From: Candidatus Harrysmithiimonas galli
GTDB taxonomy: Bacteria; Bacillota; Bacilli; CAJFEE01
DNA: 63,030 bases
Reading direction: 5' to 3'
Assembly (NCBI GenBank): GCA_904373265.1
Contig: CAJFEE010000017.1
Span: 1 to 63,030 of the forward strand
The notes beneath the pieces are model-generated. The model had not been told where the DNA came from and searched no databases. It saw only the letters and a program-made list of their open reading frames with translations. Positions 41,635 to 51,634 of the stretch are shown piece after piece. The first letter of the stretch is position 1; each line of letters opens with the position of its first letter. Position numbers and translations under genes: made by a program.

Positions 41635-42711
41635 TTAAATCTTCGTATGGAGTACATCATTCAAACTTTCTGCAATGATTTCTGCAATTTTTCTAACATA
41701 TACATCAACCTCCTTTGGAGTAACCATAAAATTTAGTCCCATTGACGTCAGCACTTCATGAATCAATTTTCTTTTCTCATCCTCATCAAGTGCACCGACC
41801 AGTCCCATAAAAGCCTGCCTTTTTTCTTGTGGTATCTCATAGTTCTTCTCTTCTTTTCTTTTACCAAAATACATGCCTGATGGAACAAGAACATGACTCG
41901 GTTTCTTCATTTCTTCAGCTTCTCGACTTAAATGCGTTAATAAATAATCCACTGTATCGCTTGTAATAGAAACTGCATCTACAACCGTCGGAACCCCAAT
42001 TGCAAGTACAGGAATCCCATATACTTCCTGGCTTAGCTCTTTGCGGTGATTGCCAACACCACTTCCTGGATGAATGCCCGTATCCGTCATTTGCACTGTT
42101 GTATTCACTCGTTGAATGGAACGTGCCGCCAATGCATCTATAACAACAATTAACTTTGGATTAATTTTCCGAATCACAGCATCGATCATATCACTTGTTT
42201 CAATTCCAGTTGTCCCCATCACACCTGGAATCATCGCTGCCACCGAACGATATCCCTTTTCAACTTCCCAGGATTGCAAGGTGAACAAATGTCTAGTAAT
42301 TACCAAATTTTCAACAACAATCGGCCCAACTGCATCTGGTGTCACTTCTCGATTCCCCAAACCGACAATAAAAACTTCCGCATCTGATGAAACATTCATA
42401 TACAACATCATTTTTTTGATCTGGCTCTTTAAAACAGACATAAAATTTTTTTGCACATTGTGATCATCTGTTCGTAAATCTGGCATCTCCAATGTAATAT
42501 ATCTTCCCTTTTTTTTACCAATCTCCTTTTCTCCCTTTTCATCAATATCTACAGTTGTAATCTTCACTTTTTTTTCTATTTCCTCGAAAATTTGAATCCC
42601 ACTACCCCGTTTCACCTTTTGTTCTACTCGCTTAGCATCAACGATCTCTTTTGCCTCAACAGCTAAGTCTGTTCGTATAATATATTTAGATAAATCTAAT
42701 TGTTCACTCAT
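41635..42711 (-). CDS. gpr: Germination protease (GPR endopeptidase)
   Basis: About 358 residues. GPR is made as a zymogen in the forespore and degrades small acid-soluble spore proteins on germination. The N-terminal IIRTDLAVEAKEI contains the E/D-rich site normally cleaved in processing. The core has IVGLGNREVTPDAVGP, the GTTGIETSDMI motif and DTGIHPGSGVGNHRKEL. The ATG at 42711 is preceded by AGGGAG; the ORF's first ATG six codons upstream is unsupported. It is divergent from rpsT, as in B. subtilis. Confidence 0.95.
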   Translation of the reverse strand: MSEQLDLSKYIIRTDLAVEAKEIVDAKRVEQKVKRGSGIQIFEEIEKKVKITTVDIDEKGEKEIGKKKGRYITLEMPDLRTDDHNVQKNFMSVLKSQIKKMMLYMNVSSDAEVFIVGLGNREVTPDAVGPIVVENLVITRHLFTLQSWEVEKGYRSVAAMIPGVMGTTGIETSDMIDAVIRKINPKLIVVIDALAARSIQRVNTTVQMTDTGIHPGSGVGNHRKELSQEVYGIPVLAIGVPTVVDAVSITSDTVDYLLTHLSREAEEMKKPSHVLVPSGMYFGKRKEEKNYEIPQEKRQAFMGLVGALDEDEKRKLIHEVLTSMGLNFMVTPKEVDVYVRKIAEIIAESLNDVLHTKI

Positions 42712-42797
42712 CAACAAAACTCCCTTCAAGTATATGTCTTATTTTTCACCTAAAACCAAAATTCTATTGCCTCAAAATAAGGTATAAAAGAATTTTA

Positions 42798-42826
42798 TTG
42801 AAATCCTAGTGAATTTTTGCTAAAAT
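42798..42826 (+). promoter_or_regulatory. Sigma-A promoter of rpsT
   Basis: TTGAAA-N17-TAAAAT, five of six matches in each hexamer. The implied leader of about 55 bases precedes the rpsT start. Confidence 0.75.
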
Positions 42827-42888
42827 ATCAATTGTTCTATGTAAAATCATGAAATGAACGATTGAATGAGATACTGGAGGTGAATACC

Positions 42889-43155
42889 ATGCCAAACATT
42901 AAATCTGCAATTAAACGTGTAAAAATCAATGAGAAACGTCGCTCTGCAAATGCACAAAAAAAATCAGCAATGCGCACTGCTGTAAAAAACTTCGAGGCAC
43001 TTGCTGCAAAAAAAGATATTGCTGCTGCCACAGAAGCTTTTCAATTGGCCTCTAAAAAATTAGACAAAGCCGCCGGTAAAGGTTTAATCCATAAAAACGT
43101 TGCTGCTCGTCAAAAATCCCGTTTAGCAAAAAAATTAAATGAAATTCAAGCATAA
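42889..43155 (+). CDS. rpsT: 30S ribosomal protein S20
   Basis: 88 residues from the ATG at 42889 ([19 protein letters not shown]), Lys- and Ala-rich, all-helical. GGAGGTG lies seven to eight bases before this start, so the frame's earlier ATG (42862) is not used. S20 is a primary 16S rRNA binder at the base of the 30S body. It is transcribed against holA and gpr, as in B. subtilis, and has its own promoter and terminator. Confidence 0.96.
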   Translation: MPNIKSAIKRVKINEKRRSANAQKKSAMRTAVKNFEALAAKKDIAAATEAFQLASKKLDKAAGKGLIHKNVAARQKSRLAKKLNEIQA

Positions 43156-43164
43156 TTCTTGAAT

Positions 43165-43217
43165 AAAAAGAGGTTGCATCTAAATGAATTCCTTTCATTT
43201 AGATACAACCTCTTTTT
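43165..43217. terminator. Bidirectional terminator between rpsT and holA
   Basis: AAAAAGAGGTTG and ATCTAAATG pair with CATTTAGAT and CAACCTCTTTTT, leaving a short loop. T-runs are present in both directions, so it can end rpsT and holA transcripts. Confidence 0.9.
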
Positions 43218-43257
43218 CAATAAACAAAACCTGGAAATTCCTTTAAAACCCAACCTT

Positions 43258-44250
43258 CTACCACGATTGAAAACGCAGCATAAACAGCTCCAAACTCAAA
43301 TACCCGTCCAATCGATAACTTTTTAATGCTACATCCAAATCCGCAATCCACTTTAACCAATTTCTAAGGATATCCTCTTTGAGTCTTTTTACAACTGGCA
43401 TTGCAAACTTTACTCGATATGGTGAAATTTTTAACCGTTTGGCCATTTCATTCTCTGAATAGCCCAGTTGTTCTACCATGATTTTCAATTGATAAAACAA
43501 ACGAAAATTTGCAGTCAGTGCACCTAAAATCAAAATTGGTTCTACACGTTGCTTTTTTAAATCATTTAGAACAAAAACAGCTTGTGTCGGATTTTTCTTC
43601 ATTAAATAGTCCATCAGCAAAAACACATTGTCCTCAATTGAACGTGAAACAAGACGATTGACCAACTCTACATCTATTACCTTTTTCTGTTCAGATAATA
43701 AATAGGTATAACATTTTTCAATCTCTTGATGAATCAATGAGAGATGCCCGCCAACAAGCATATACAACTGTTGTGCAGCTTCTGAATGAATTTGAATTTG
43801 ATAACTTTTACAAGTTTCTTGAATGTAGTGCAGGAAATCTGCATCCTTTTTCGGTGCCAAAAATCCCTGTACAACAGCTGTTTCCTTACATTTTTTTGTG
43901 ATTTTTTTTCGCTCATCCAATTTTTCCTTTGGAACAAGAAAAACCAAAATTGTAAAAGGAGCTGGTGAGGCCAAATACGAAAGCAATTTTTCCAAATTAT
44001 GACTTAACTTGATTTTCTCACCAGTAAATATGAATGCCTGGTGAACAACCAATAGTTTATATGCACCAAAAAACGGTGGTGTACTGGCATCCTCCAAAAT
44101 CTGCTCAAGTAAAACCTCTTCTAAATCATAATGACTTACTGCAAAATCCATCTCATCTTCTAAAATATATTGATCTTGAAGTTTTTGAATATAAGCATCC
44201 ATCAATAAATATTCTGTGCCATACAATACATGAACGTTTTTCTCAACCAT
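43258..44250 (-). CDS. holA: DNA polymerase III subunit delta
   Basis: 330 residues with the delta-subunit AAA+-like clamp-loader fold: VHVLYGTEYLLMDAYIQKL, STPPFFGAYKLLVVHQA (clamp-contact region), VGGHLSLIHQEIEK, and the C-terminal collar domain. It opens the beta sliding clamp. It follows comEC after a terminator and a 330-bp gap; yqzM, present here in B. subtilis, is not visible. Confidence 0.92.
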   Translation of the reverse strand: MVEKNVHVLYGTEYLLMDAYIQKLQDQYILEDEMDFAVSHYDLEEVLLEQILEDASTPPFFGAYKLLVVHQAFIFTGEKIKLSHNLEKLLSYLASPAPFTILVFLVPKEKLDERKKITKKCKETAVVQGFLAPKKDADFLHYIQETCKSYQIQIHSEAAQQLYMLVGGHLSLIHQEIEKCYTYLLSEQKKVIDVELVNRLVSRSIEDNVFLLMDYLMKKNPTQAVFVLNDLKKQRVEPILILGALTANFRLFYQLKIMVEQLGYSENEMAKRLKISPYRVKFAMPVVKRLKEDILRNWLKWIADLDVALKSYRLDGYLSLELFMLRFQSW

Positions 44251-44303
44251 GATACCACATCCACTTTTTTATCTTTATACCTTATTATTGTACGTGGTAT
44301 CTC

Positions 44304-44337
44304 CAAAAAAAGAAAGAGAGTGCAGACCAACACTCTC
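44304..44337 (-). terminator. Terminator of the comE operon
   Basis: GAGAGTG (44316–44322) pairs with CACTCTC (44331–44337); on the minus strand it is followed by TTTCTTTTTTT. It lies about 245 bp after comEC and upstream of holA. Confidence 0.75.
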
Positions 44338-44582
44338 CAAAAAATTTTGGTATTATCTTTAAATAAACAAAGCCACTCTTTTATAAAAGAAGTAAAGCCA
44401 TCTATATAAACGCCAAACTTAAAGGCCTAGGATACTTTATGATTGGCGGAAGCAATGGTACATATATATTTTGTCTTATATTTCATAAGCTATAATTAGT
44501 AAGTGTTTCTAATACCGGGAAACAATGAAAAAAAGACTGCATAACAAATACTTCAATCAATAATTTGTACCTCAACAAACTT
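44338..44582. other. comEC–terminator spacer
   Basis: AT-rich; nothing recognised. The small gene yqzM expected in this position is not found. Confidence 0.4.
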
Positions 44583-46949
44583 TTATGGAATCGATTCTTT
44601 TTTTAGCATATGGTTTTTTGTAAAAAATGTGACATGATTTTTTCGCAAAACAAAAGTAATCTGCCCTTCTTGATCTGTCCGTAAAATGATTTTTCCGTAA
44701 GACTCAAGCGTTTGCATGGTTTCCTGATGCGGATGTCCATAGGAATTTTGTGCACCCAATGAAAGTATACTGAATTGAGGGGATATTTCTCGAATAAAAG
44801 TCACTTCAGAGCTTGTTTGAGAACCATGATGCCCAACCTTTAAAATATCAGCAGTTGGCAATTGAAATTGCTTTGTCAACTCATATTCCCGCTGCTTTTC
44901 TGCATCCCCCATCATATAAATGGTATGGTCGTATAGTTTAGCCAAAAGAATAACAGATCCTGCATTGCTCTTTGTTTCCATACCAGTTGGAGACAAACAA
45001 AAAAGTGTACCATTCTGAAGCGGCAACTGTGCACCTTGCTTAATTTTTTGTACAGATTTGCCAGTTGAACGCATATATTTTTCTGCTTGATTTTCCAATT
45101 CAGTATACTTTGCCTTTTCCCCCAATATAAGATGTTGAATGGAAACAGTTTGTGCCAAGTTGAGAAAAGTCCCAATATGATCCATATCACCGTGCGTTGC
45201 AATATAATAATCAATTTCTCTTATACCTTTGGCATGCAAAAATGGTAAAATAACCTGTTCTACAATTTGCATATTTCTTTCTTCACCCAAAAATAAAAGA
45301 GCACCACCAGAGTCAATAAAGATCACTTCTTTTTGATATGGTGTAATCAAAACCGTACAATCCCCTTGTCCAACATCCAAAAAAGTCACTGATGCTGTCG
45401 GATTAAGTTGAGGCGAAATATAGTGTAGTAATAAAGTACCTGCCCAAACACTCAAAAACAATTTTGATTTTTTCCATCCTCTTCGTTCTACACTTGTAAA
45501 CAAAAAAAACAAACTAACCCACTCCGCTAAAAATAAAAAGAGCGGCGGATGCGCAAAATATAGACTATATTCCGAAACATGTTCAATCCAGCGCAGCAAT
45601 GTCTCACTCCAATGCACCCCTTGATTCAAAATAGCAGATAAGAAAGAAAACGGCAAATTTAATAAAATACATACAAGAACAATGAGTCCAAGCGGAAAAA
45701 CAAAAAAATTGATAAACGGAATAAAAACCAAATTTAATATGAAACCAAGTGGTGCGTATGTATGAAAATGAAAAAGTACAATCGGTAAAGAAGCCAACTG
45801 ACAAATGAAAGAAGCCATAAACATCTGCATCCACCTACTTTGTATACGACCAAGTATATTTCGGGAAAAAATTAAACAAGCAGATAAAAAGAAAGATAAC
45901 TGAAATCCAATATCTAAAACAATATCTGGGTTCGTATAAACAGAAAAGAAAAAAGCAAGAACAATCGGAAAGGAGGGATCTTTTTTCACAGAAAAAATAC
46001 AGCATAGAAGAAAAAATGCTGTTGTTAAGCAAGCACGTGCAACAGAAGTAGAAGCACCAGTCATCAAATATAAAACTGGTTGGAGAAAAAATAAAAAGAT
46101 ATACACATGTTCTTTTGTAAAACCAACACGCAAAAGACAGACAAACAAGCCAAATGTAAATAAATGAATCTGCATACCAGAAATAGCAAGCAAATGCACA
46201 AGCCCATATTTTTGATATAAATCTGCAATTTCATCATCCATATTTGAACGCTCACCAAATACCAATGCTGCAATATAAGCCTGGGCAGGCGTATCAGATA
46301 AATGCTGGGCAATTTTCTCCAAAATCATTTGACGAAACGGAAGAATCAAACCTCGAAAAGAAGTCTGCTTTTTTGAATGTACAACAGGAATCTCACTCAA
46401 AAAAACACTAGCAATTTGGTGCATTTGCCGTGCATACTGTTCTGAATCAAAGCCATAAACATTTTGAAATCCACGATTTTTTGCTATTGTTCCCTTAATT
46501 TGAAGAACTGAACCGACTGACAACTTTTCCATTTTCTGCTCTGTTTGTTTTAACAAATCTTTTGTTGCCAGCACACGAAAGATCATATCTTGGTTTTGAA
46601 ATGTTGTTTTGACAGAAAAAGAATAGGCTTGCTCTGTTCGTTTGGGAATATCATACAAGATTCCAGAAAATTCAATATGAACCGTATCTTCTAAAACAGA
46701 CTTTTTTTGCATAAAATACATTTGCTCGAAGAAACAAACCAAAGAGAAGGAAGAAATCAGAAGAATTTGAAGAAGAACAAAGTGTAAAGAAAAAAATTTG
46801 ATCAAACAAAAGGAGCACCAACCACCCAAAAGAATCAATATAAGAAAAAAGGATAAATCGGTATAAAAATTTAAAGAAATGAAAATTGGAATGGGCACCG
46901 ATAAAAGAAGTTGGTGATCCCATGTCAAACAATCTTTATCCTTGATCAT
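44583..46949 (-). CDS. comEC: Competence channel protein ComEC/Rec2
   Basis: 788 residues. An N-terminal DUF4131 region with transmembrane helices (residues 25–75) is followed by a soluble OB-like segment, a polytopic ComEC/Rec2 competence domain (LVHLLAISGMQIHLFTFGL; helices to about residue 515) and a C-terminal metallo-beta-lactamase domain with VTFLDVGQGDCTVLI, DSGG and ATHGDMDHIGTF. The channel takes up single-stranded DNA during transformation, and the lactamase domain may be the nuclease. It overlaps comEB by 14 bp. Complete-looking, so the DNA-uptake machinery is probably functional. Confidence 0.93.
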   Translation of the reverse strand: MIKDKDCLTWDHQLLLSVPIPIFISLNFYTDLSFFLILILLGGWCSFCLIKFFSLHFVLLQILLISSFSLVCFFEQMYFMQKKSVLEDTVHIEFSGILYDIPKRTEQAYSFSVKTTFQNQDMIFRVLATKDLLKQTEQKMEKLSVGSVLQIKGTIAKNRGFQNVYGFDSEQYARQMHQIASVFLSEIPVVHSKKQTSFRGLILPFRQMILEKIAQHLSDTPAQAYIAALVFGERSNMDDEIADLYQKYGLVHLLAISGMQIHLFTFGLFVCLLRVGFTKEHVYIFLFFLQPVLYLMTGASTSVARACLTTAFFLLCCIFSVKKDPSFPIVLAFFFSVYTNPDIVLDIGFQLSFFLSACLIFSRNILGRIQSRWMQMFMASFICQLASLPIVLFHFHTYAPLGFILNLVFIPFINFFVFPLGLIVLVCILLNLPFSFLSAILNQGVHWSETLLRWIEHVSEYSLYFAHPPLFLFLAEWVSLFFLFTSVERRGWKKSKLFLSVWAGTLLLHYISPQLNPTASVTFLDVGQGDCTVLITPYQKEVIFIDSGGALLFLGEERNMQIVEQVILPFLHAKGIREIDYYIATHGDMDHIGTFLNLAQTVSIQHLILGEKAKYTELENQAEKYMRSTGKSVQKIKQGAQLPLQNGTLFCLSPTGMETKSNAGSVILLAKLYDHTIYMMGDAEKQREYELTKQFQLPTADILKVGHHGSQTSSEVTFIREISPQFSILSLGAQNSYGHPHQETMQTLESYGKIILRTDQEGQITFVLRKNHVTFFTKNHMLKKESIP

Positions 46950-47499
46950 TAAATAAACGATTGGCTTCCTTTACAAATTCATCCTTTTTTTCAGAAGATA
47001 AATTTGGATGAGAAATGATTTCTGTCATTAAGTTTTGAACAAACACACGCATTTCATCTGTTCCAAAATGAATCGGCTCTACATAAACCTGCTCTGTTTG
47101 AACACTAGCCTTTTTCAACAATTCAAGCGCATAGGGATGATTTTTATAATCTTCTTCATAGTATACTTTCTGAATACCAGCTTGAATGATGGTTTTTGTA
47201 CATTGTAAACATGGAAAATGAGTAACATAAATTTCCGCACCTTGTGTTGGGACACCAAATTTGGCACACTGTAAAATAGCATTCACCTCAGCATGGATCG
47301 TGCGTATACAATGGTTATCCACCACATAACAACCTACATCATCACAATGTTCGTCACTGGAAACAGAACCATTATAACCTCCAGCAATAATGCGACAATC
47401 TCTGACAACCGTTGCTCCAACACGCAAGCGACTGCACGTACTGCGTTTGGACAAAATTCGACTTTGAACCATAAAATATTGATTCCAGGAAATTCTCAA
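46936..47499 (-). CDS. comEB: ComE operon protein 2 (dCMP deaminase-like)
   Basis: 187 residues; cytidine/deoxycytidylate deaminase fold with the zinc site HAEVNAILQCAKFG (His and catalytic Glu) and FPCLQCTKTI (two Cys). It is dispensable for transformation in B. subtilis. Start is TTG after GGGGGAAGAG. A C-terminal extension of about 40 residues is helical and charged. It overlaps comEC by 14 bp and follows comEA after 200 bp. Confidence 0.92.
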   Translation of the reverse strand: MRISWNQYFMVQSRILSKRSTCSRLRVGATVVRDCRIIAGGYNGSVSSDEHCDDVGCYVVDNHCIRTIHAEVNAILQCAKFGVPTQGAEIYVTHFPCLQCTKTIIQAGIQKVYYEEDYKNHPYALELLKKASVQTEQVYVEPIHFGTDEMRVFVQNLMTEIISHPNLSSEKKDEFVKEANRLFNDQG

Positions 47500-47699
47500 A
47501 CTGCTCTTCCCCCTTTACAAAATAAATGTCCACTTTATTCAGTTTAATTTTTGTGGATTCTCTTTTCAATCCCTTTTGCATAACTTTTTGTTAACAATCA
47601 AGCAGCGATTTTTATTGTTTTTAATTTATGTTTCTTATTCTTTTTGACAAGCGCAGACAATTCCTTGATTTACAGCATACTTTTGCAAAACGGATTGGA

Positions 47700-48341
47700 T
47701 TATAAACGAACCGAAGACTTTAATTGTTCAAAAGTTTTTTCTCCAATCCCATCCACTCGTTTTAATTCTTCAATACTTTGGAAACCTCCATTCTGCTCAC
47801 GATATGCCACAATGCTCTGTGCCTTTTTCGGACCAATACCTGGCAAAGTTTCAAGCTCTGTCACAGTCGCATGATTTAAAGAAATCATATCATCCGAAAC
47901 TGTTTGTGATATAAACGGACTTTCTTTCAGTGTCTTGGCTTCATTTAGAGTTGGAATATAAATCACCATTTCATCGGTCAATCTTTGTGACAAATTAACT
48001 GAATTCACATCTCCTTTTTCCGTAATTCCACCTGCTTGTTGAATGGCGTCTTGAATACGGGCATCACTAGGACATAAGTAAACTCCAGGTTTACTTACAG
48101 CTCCTTTCACATCAACCATAATGACTTGTGCTTCCTTTTTTTCCTCTTGTTCCACTAAAGCTGATTTTGAGTCTGATATAAATAACGTTTCCTTCTGCTC
48201 TGCCATTTTCTCTCGATCTGAAAAACAAAACCAAGTCCCTACGAAAATCAACGTAATACTTAAAACAACACAAATCAGCAAAAGATACTTTTTAGAAAAC
48301 CGATTTGTAAATAAATCAATCAAATCTTTAAACATTTCCAT
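47700..48341 (-). CDS. comEA: ComEA, DNA receptor for competence
   Basis: 213 residues. An N-terminal membrane anchor (LLLICVVLSITLIFVGTWF), an SLBB domain (VDVKGAVSKPGVYLCP ... DAIQQAGGITEKGDVN) and a C-terminal tandem helix-hairpin-helix DNA-binding domain (LETLPGIGPKKAQSIVAY, VDGIGEKTFEQL). It binds incoming DNA outside the membrane and passes it to ComEC. It begins the comEA–EB–EC transcript, divergent from comER with 95 bp between start codons. Confidence 0.94.
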   Translation of the reverse strand: MEMFKDLIDLFTNRFSKKYLLLICVVLSITLIFVGTWFCFSDREKMAEQKETLFISDSKSALVEQEEKKEAQVIMVDVKGAVSKPGVYLCPSDARIQDAIQQAGGITEKGDVNSVNLSQRLTDEMVIYIPTLNEAKTLKESPFISQTVSDDMISLNHATVTELETLPGIGPKKAQSIVAYREQNGGFQSIEELKRVDGIGEKTFEQLKSSVRL

Positions 48342-48436
48342 TGTGAACGCCCCTTTACTTTAACTTTAAATAGACATGCAATTTTCATTTACCATTTTCA
48401 TACGTTAATAGGAAACAAAATACTTAGGAGGTATTT

Positions 48437-49267
48437 ATGGATAAACAAATTGGAATCATCGGAGTTGGAAATATGGGCAAAATGCTTATACAAACATTTA
48501 TTACACAAAACAGACTAAATGCTTCTCAAATTTGGATAACCAATCGAAGTTCCAATAAGGCAATTGCAATTCAAAACATATATCCGCAAGTTCATTGGGT
48601 ACAAACTGTTGAAGAAATCGGCAAACATTGCGATCTTATTTTTCTTTGTGCAAAACCAATACAAATCATACAAATCGCCAAAAAAATCGCTCCAATTTTA
48701 AATAAAAACCAAATTGTCATATCTATTACCAGTTCCATTTCAGTCACAGATTTAGAAGCAATTGTACCAGCTCAAACTGCTCGAATCGTACCGAGCATCC
48801 TGAATCAAACCCAAAAAGGAAACAGCTTATTCACATTCGGAAATCGTTGCTCAACAGAAACCAAAGCAGAGTTAAAAAAATTATTTGAACAAATTTCTAT
48901 CCCTTTGGAAGTTACTGATAATAAAATTCGAGCTGCAAGTGATTTGGTCAGCTGTGGTCCAGCTTTTATCGGAAGAATTTTGGAATGGATGTGTGAAGGT
49001 GCTCAGCAAGCCACACCGTTGTCAAAAGAAGAAGCAGAAAAAATGATAACAGAAACAATCATTGGTCTTGGTGCACTGCTGGAAAAAGGAGATTTTACTT
49101 TACCAAAATTAATTGAAAAAGTTTGCGTAAAAGGAGGGATTACAGGAGAAGGCCTAGCAGTCATTGACCGTGAGATTGGACAATTGTTTCCTCATTTGTT
49201 TTACGTAACAGAAAAGAAATTTCAATTGGATAAAACAGAGATAAAAAACTTACTGACTTATAAATAA
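48437..49267 (+). CDS. comER: ComER, pyrroline-5-carboxylate reductase-like protein
   Basis: 276 residues: Rossmann fold with the NAD(P) motif IGIIGVGNMGKMLIQTF, LIFLCAKPIQI, SITSSISVTDLE and a helical C-terminal dimer domain (SCGPAFIGRILEWMCEG). It resembles ProC but catalytic function is not proven; in B. subtilis it is required for sporulation-linked biofilm and is antisense to the comE region. AGGAGG lies six to seven bases before the ATG. It is divergent from comEA, as in B. subtilis. Confidence 0.92.
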   Translation: MDKQIGIIGVGNMGKMLIQTFITQNRLNASQIWITNRSSNKAIAIQNIYPQVHWVQTVEEIGKHCDLIFLCAKPIQIIQIAKKIAPILNKNQIVISITSSISVTDLEAIVPAQTARIVPSILNQTQKGNSLFTFGNRCSTETKAELKKLFEQISIPLEVTDNKIRAASDLVSCGPAFIGRILEWMCEGAQQATPLSKEEAEKMITETIIGLGALLEKGDFTLPKLIEKVCVKGGITGEGLAVIDREIGQLFPHLFYVTEKKFQLDKTEIKNLLTYK

Positions 49268-50512
49268 TTTTTGACAAAAAAGCAGAAATTCCTTTTAAAA
49301 TCGAAAAAAATTTTTTACGGATTTAATTTGGGAGGAAAAAGATTCTATAAAGAGGATAAGCCAAAAGGATTTGATTCAAAGAAAAAACGAACAATGATGC
49401 AAAATTCCACATAAAGTTTTACACCTATTCGTCTTTTTAACTTGATAAAATTTATCATTTATAACATATTCATTAATAAGAATAGGGCGACTTCGCTTCA
49501 TTTCATATTCAACAGTAGCTGAGACAAAAATTGAAAATGAGTTCTCCGCCTTTGAGTCATCTCCTTGAATAGACGCCACAAGTCTGTCACTAAAAGACCT
49601 TGTCTAAATTTTTTCTTTCACAGACATGTCACCAAACATAGAAATTCAAAAAATGGATTTAAACCAAGCTTTTTTTAGCTCAAAAACACTTTTGTCTCAA
49701 ACGCCTTCTCAAATTTCCTGATCTTCCTTTGTAAGGCAGAACGTCAAAAACATCATAAATCATCGCATGTATGTTTTGATTTTATATCATTACAAATAGT
49801 CGATTTCTTTTCATTTCATCCAAGAAAAATTCTACACAAAACACTTTCCTTTCAAATGGTTTATTGAAAATATCCTAGACTCCTTCCATAATTTCTTAAT
49901 ACGATAAAACCCACTAAGATATTTCCGAATTTCTTATTAAAATGAAAGTAAAGACTCATTGATTTATGTATTTTGGTCATATAATCAATCAGCATTTGTG
50001 GAAATATCAAATAAAAGTACTGGAAAAATACACAAATGGATTCCAATAGTTCAAGTTCTTTATAAAAGCAAGATTATGATTATAAATATAAAAAATAATG
50101 AAAATTTTCCATAATATACACTTATAAAGTAACAAGTTTTTGGTAAAGTTAATTGTGAAAAATATAGGTTTCCAACCTATTATGTTTCTTTGATTACTTT
50201 TAGGTAAAAAGGATATTCATCATGCATTTCCTTATTTATGACTACAATAATGACAAAAGACATCATTAAAGACGCAGCGATAATTTTCTGCGACGAAACA
50301 AAATCTGAATAACATGAAAATTATTTTTCTAATTTTAAAAAAATGGTTCAGAACCATAAGAAATCAACATATCTCAATTTAACGCTGTATTTTTTCGATT
50401 CTAAATATAATTTCTCTTATACAATTTAAAATCTAAATATTCATTGTCCTACCTTTCAATTGTACTCCAAAAAACAATATACACCATTAAAATTTCAAAT
50501 ACACACATATAA
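49268..50512. other. comER–yqeM gap, AT-rich
   Basis: 1.25 kb without a confident gene. A frame at 49376–49579 (minus; MASIQGDDSKAENSFSIFV...) is not recognised and lacks a strong ribosome site. A short perfect hairpin (ATAGGTT/AACCTAT) lies at 50164–50180. Confidence 0.4.
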
Positions 50513-51271
50513 TTATTTATTTGGTTTTTGCGCACAAAAGAACCACCGCAAACTGTTTGATTGAATCGGTTGCATTTGTTCATCACAAATTGTTAACAGA
50601 GTGAAACCAGCTCTTTCTAATAAACTTGTATAAACATCTTGCACAAAAGTACGCTGTATTTGCTGCTCCTCAAAGCGTTCATATATTCCATTTTTGGAAA
50701 TATCCATAAAATAAGTCAACTCATGGCGAACCTGCCACATTTCTCGGTTTAAAAACGTATTCCAAATCACAACATAATCGGTCTCTAAAACCGAATAAGT
50801 TTCATCATGAAATTCTGTATCGAACTTATATGGCGTATGTACATCAAATAAAAGCAATCCCTTTGGCTTCAAATGCTGATAAATCTGCCGAAAGGTATGA
50901 AATACTGATTTTTCATCCAACAAATAATTTAAGCTGTCACAAAAAACAGTCACTACATCAAAAGATTTGAAAAGCTCAAAACAATCCATGGATTGATGAA
51001 ACAAAGGCACAAACATATGGTTTGTTTCCATCCGCTTTGCAGCAACAGCCAGCATTTCCTCACTTACATCAATTCCAACCGGATGATGTCCTTTTTGTAC
51101 CAGCTCAAGTATGAAACGTCCGGTTCCACAACCTAAATCCAAAACCGCTAATTTTTTAGGAAAATTCGTTCCGTATGTTTGACACATTTTTACAAAAAAC
51201 TGCGTCCATACCTCATACGGAACATCCTGCATCAATTCATCATAAATTTCGGAAAGCAAAGCATAACTCAT
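50513..51271 (-). CDS. yqeM: SAM-dependent methyltransferase YqeM
   Basis: 252 residues, class I methyltransferase: motif I VLDLGCGTGRFILELVQKG, GIDVSEEMLAVAA (ribose-binding acidic residue), FDVVTVFCDSLNYLL and LLLFDVHTPYKF. The substrate is unknown. The start overlaps the rsfS stop by four bases (ATGA), and the gene ends the yqeG–yqeM cluster. A C-terminal RAGFTLL motif completes the fold. Confidence 0.9.
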   Translation of the reverse strand: MSYALLSEIYDELMQDVPYEVWTQFFVKMCQTYGTNFPKKLAVLDLGCGTGRFILELVQKGHHPVGIDVSEEMLAVAAKRMETNHMFVPLFHQSMDCFELFKSFDVVTVFCDSLNYLLDEKSVFHTFRQIYQHLKPKGLLLFDVHTPYKFDTEFHDETYSVLETDYVVIWNTFLNREMWQVRHELTYFMDISKNGIYERFEEQQIQRTFVQDVYTSLLERAGFTLLTICDEQMQPIQSNSLRWFFCAQKPNK

Positions 51272-51627
51272 AAGTTCTCCTCAACAAACTCACTTTGAAT
51301 TTGTGGAGCATCTCCCCATAATTTTTCCAAATTATAATAGATTCTATCATCTTTGGAAAAAACATGAGCAATCACATCTCCCATATCCACTAAAATCCAT
51401 CGAGCATCATCAAAACCTTCCATGCGTTTTACATCTTTTCCGGCTTGATGTGCTTGCTCACGAATTTCTCTTGCGATGGCCTGCACATGTTTTTCATTAT
51501 TCCCATGACAAATTAAGAAATAATCGGCAATTGTACTTTTCTCAAGCATGGATAAACATACAATGGATTCTCCTTTTTTATCATCCATTGCATCAAAGGT
51601 TAATTTTGCCAATTTTTTTGATTCCAT
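51268..51627 (-). CDS. rsfS: Ribosome silencing factor RsfS
   Basis: 119 residues (DUF143): FLICHGNNEKHVQAIAREI, GKDVKRMEGFDDARWILVD and DVIAHVFSKDDRIYYNLEKLW. It binds L14 on the 50S subunit and prevents subunit joining in poor nutrient conditions. It is seven bases downstream of yqeK and overlaps yqeM by four. Confidence 0.94.
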   Translation of the reverse strand: MESKKLAKLTFDAMDDKKGESIVCLSMLEKSTIADYFLICHGNNEKHVQAIAREIREQAHQAGKDVKRMEGFDDARWILVDMGDVIAHVFSKDDRIYYNLEKLWGDAPQIQSEFVEENL

Positions 51628-51634
51628 TATTACT

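Noticed and set aside
49376-49579. 67-codon minus-strand frame in the comER–yqeM gap
   Set aside because: No family resemblance and no convincing ribosome site; position isolated in AT-rich DNA.
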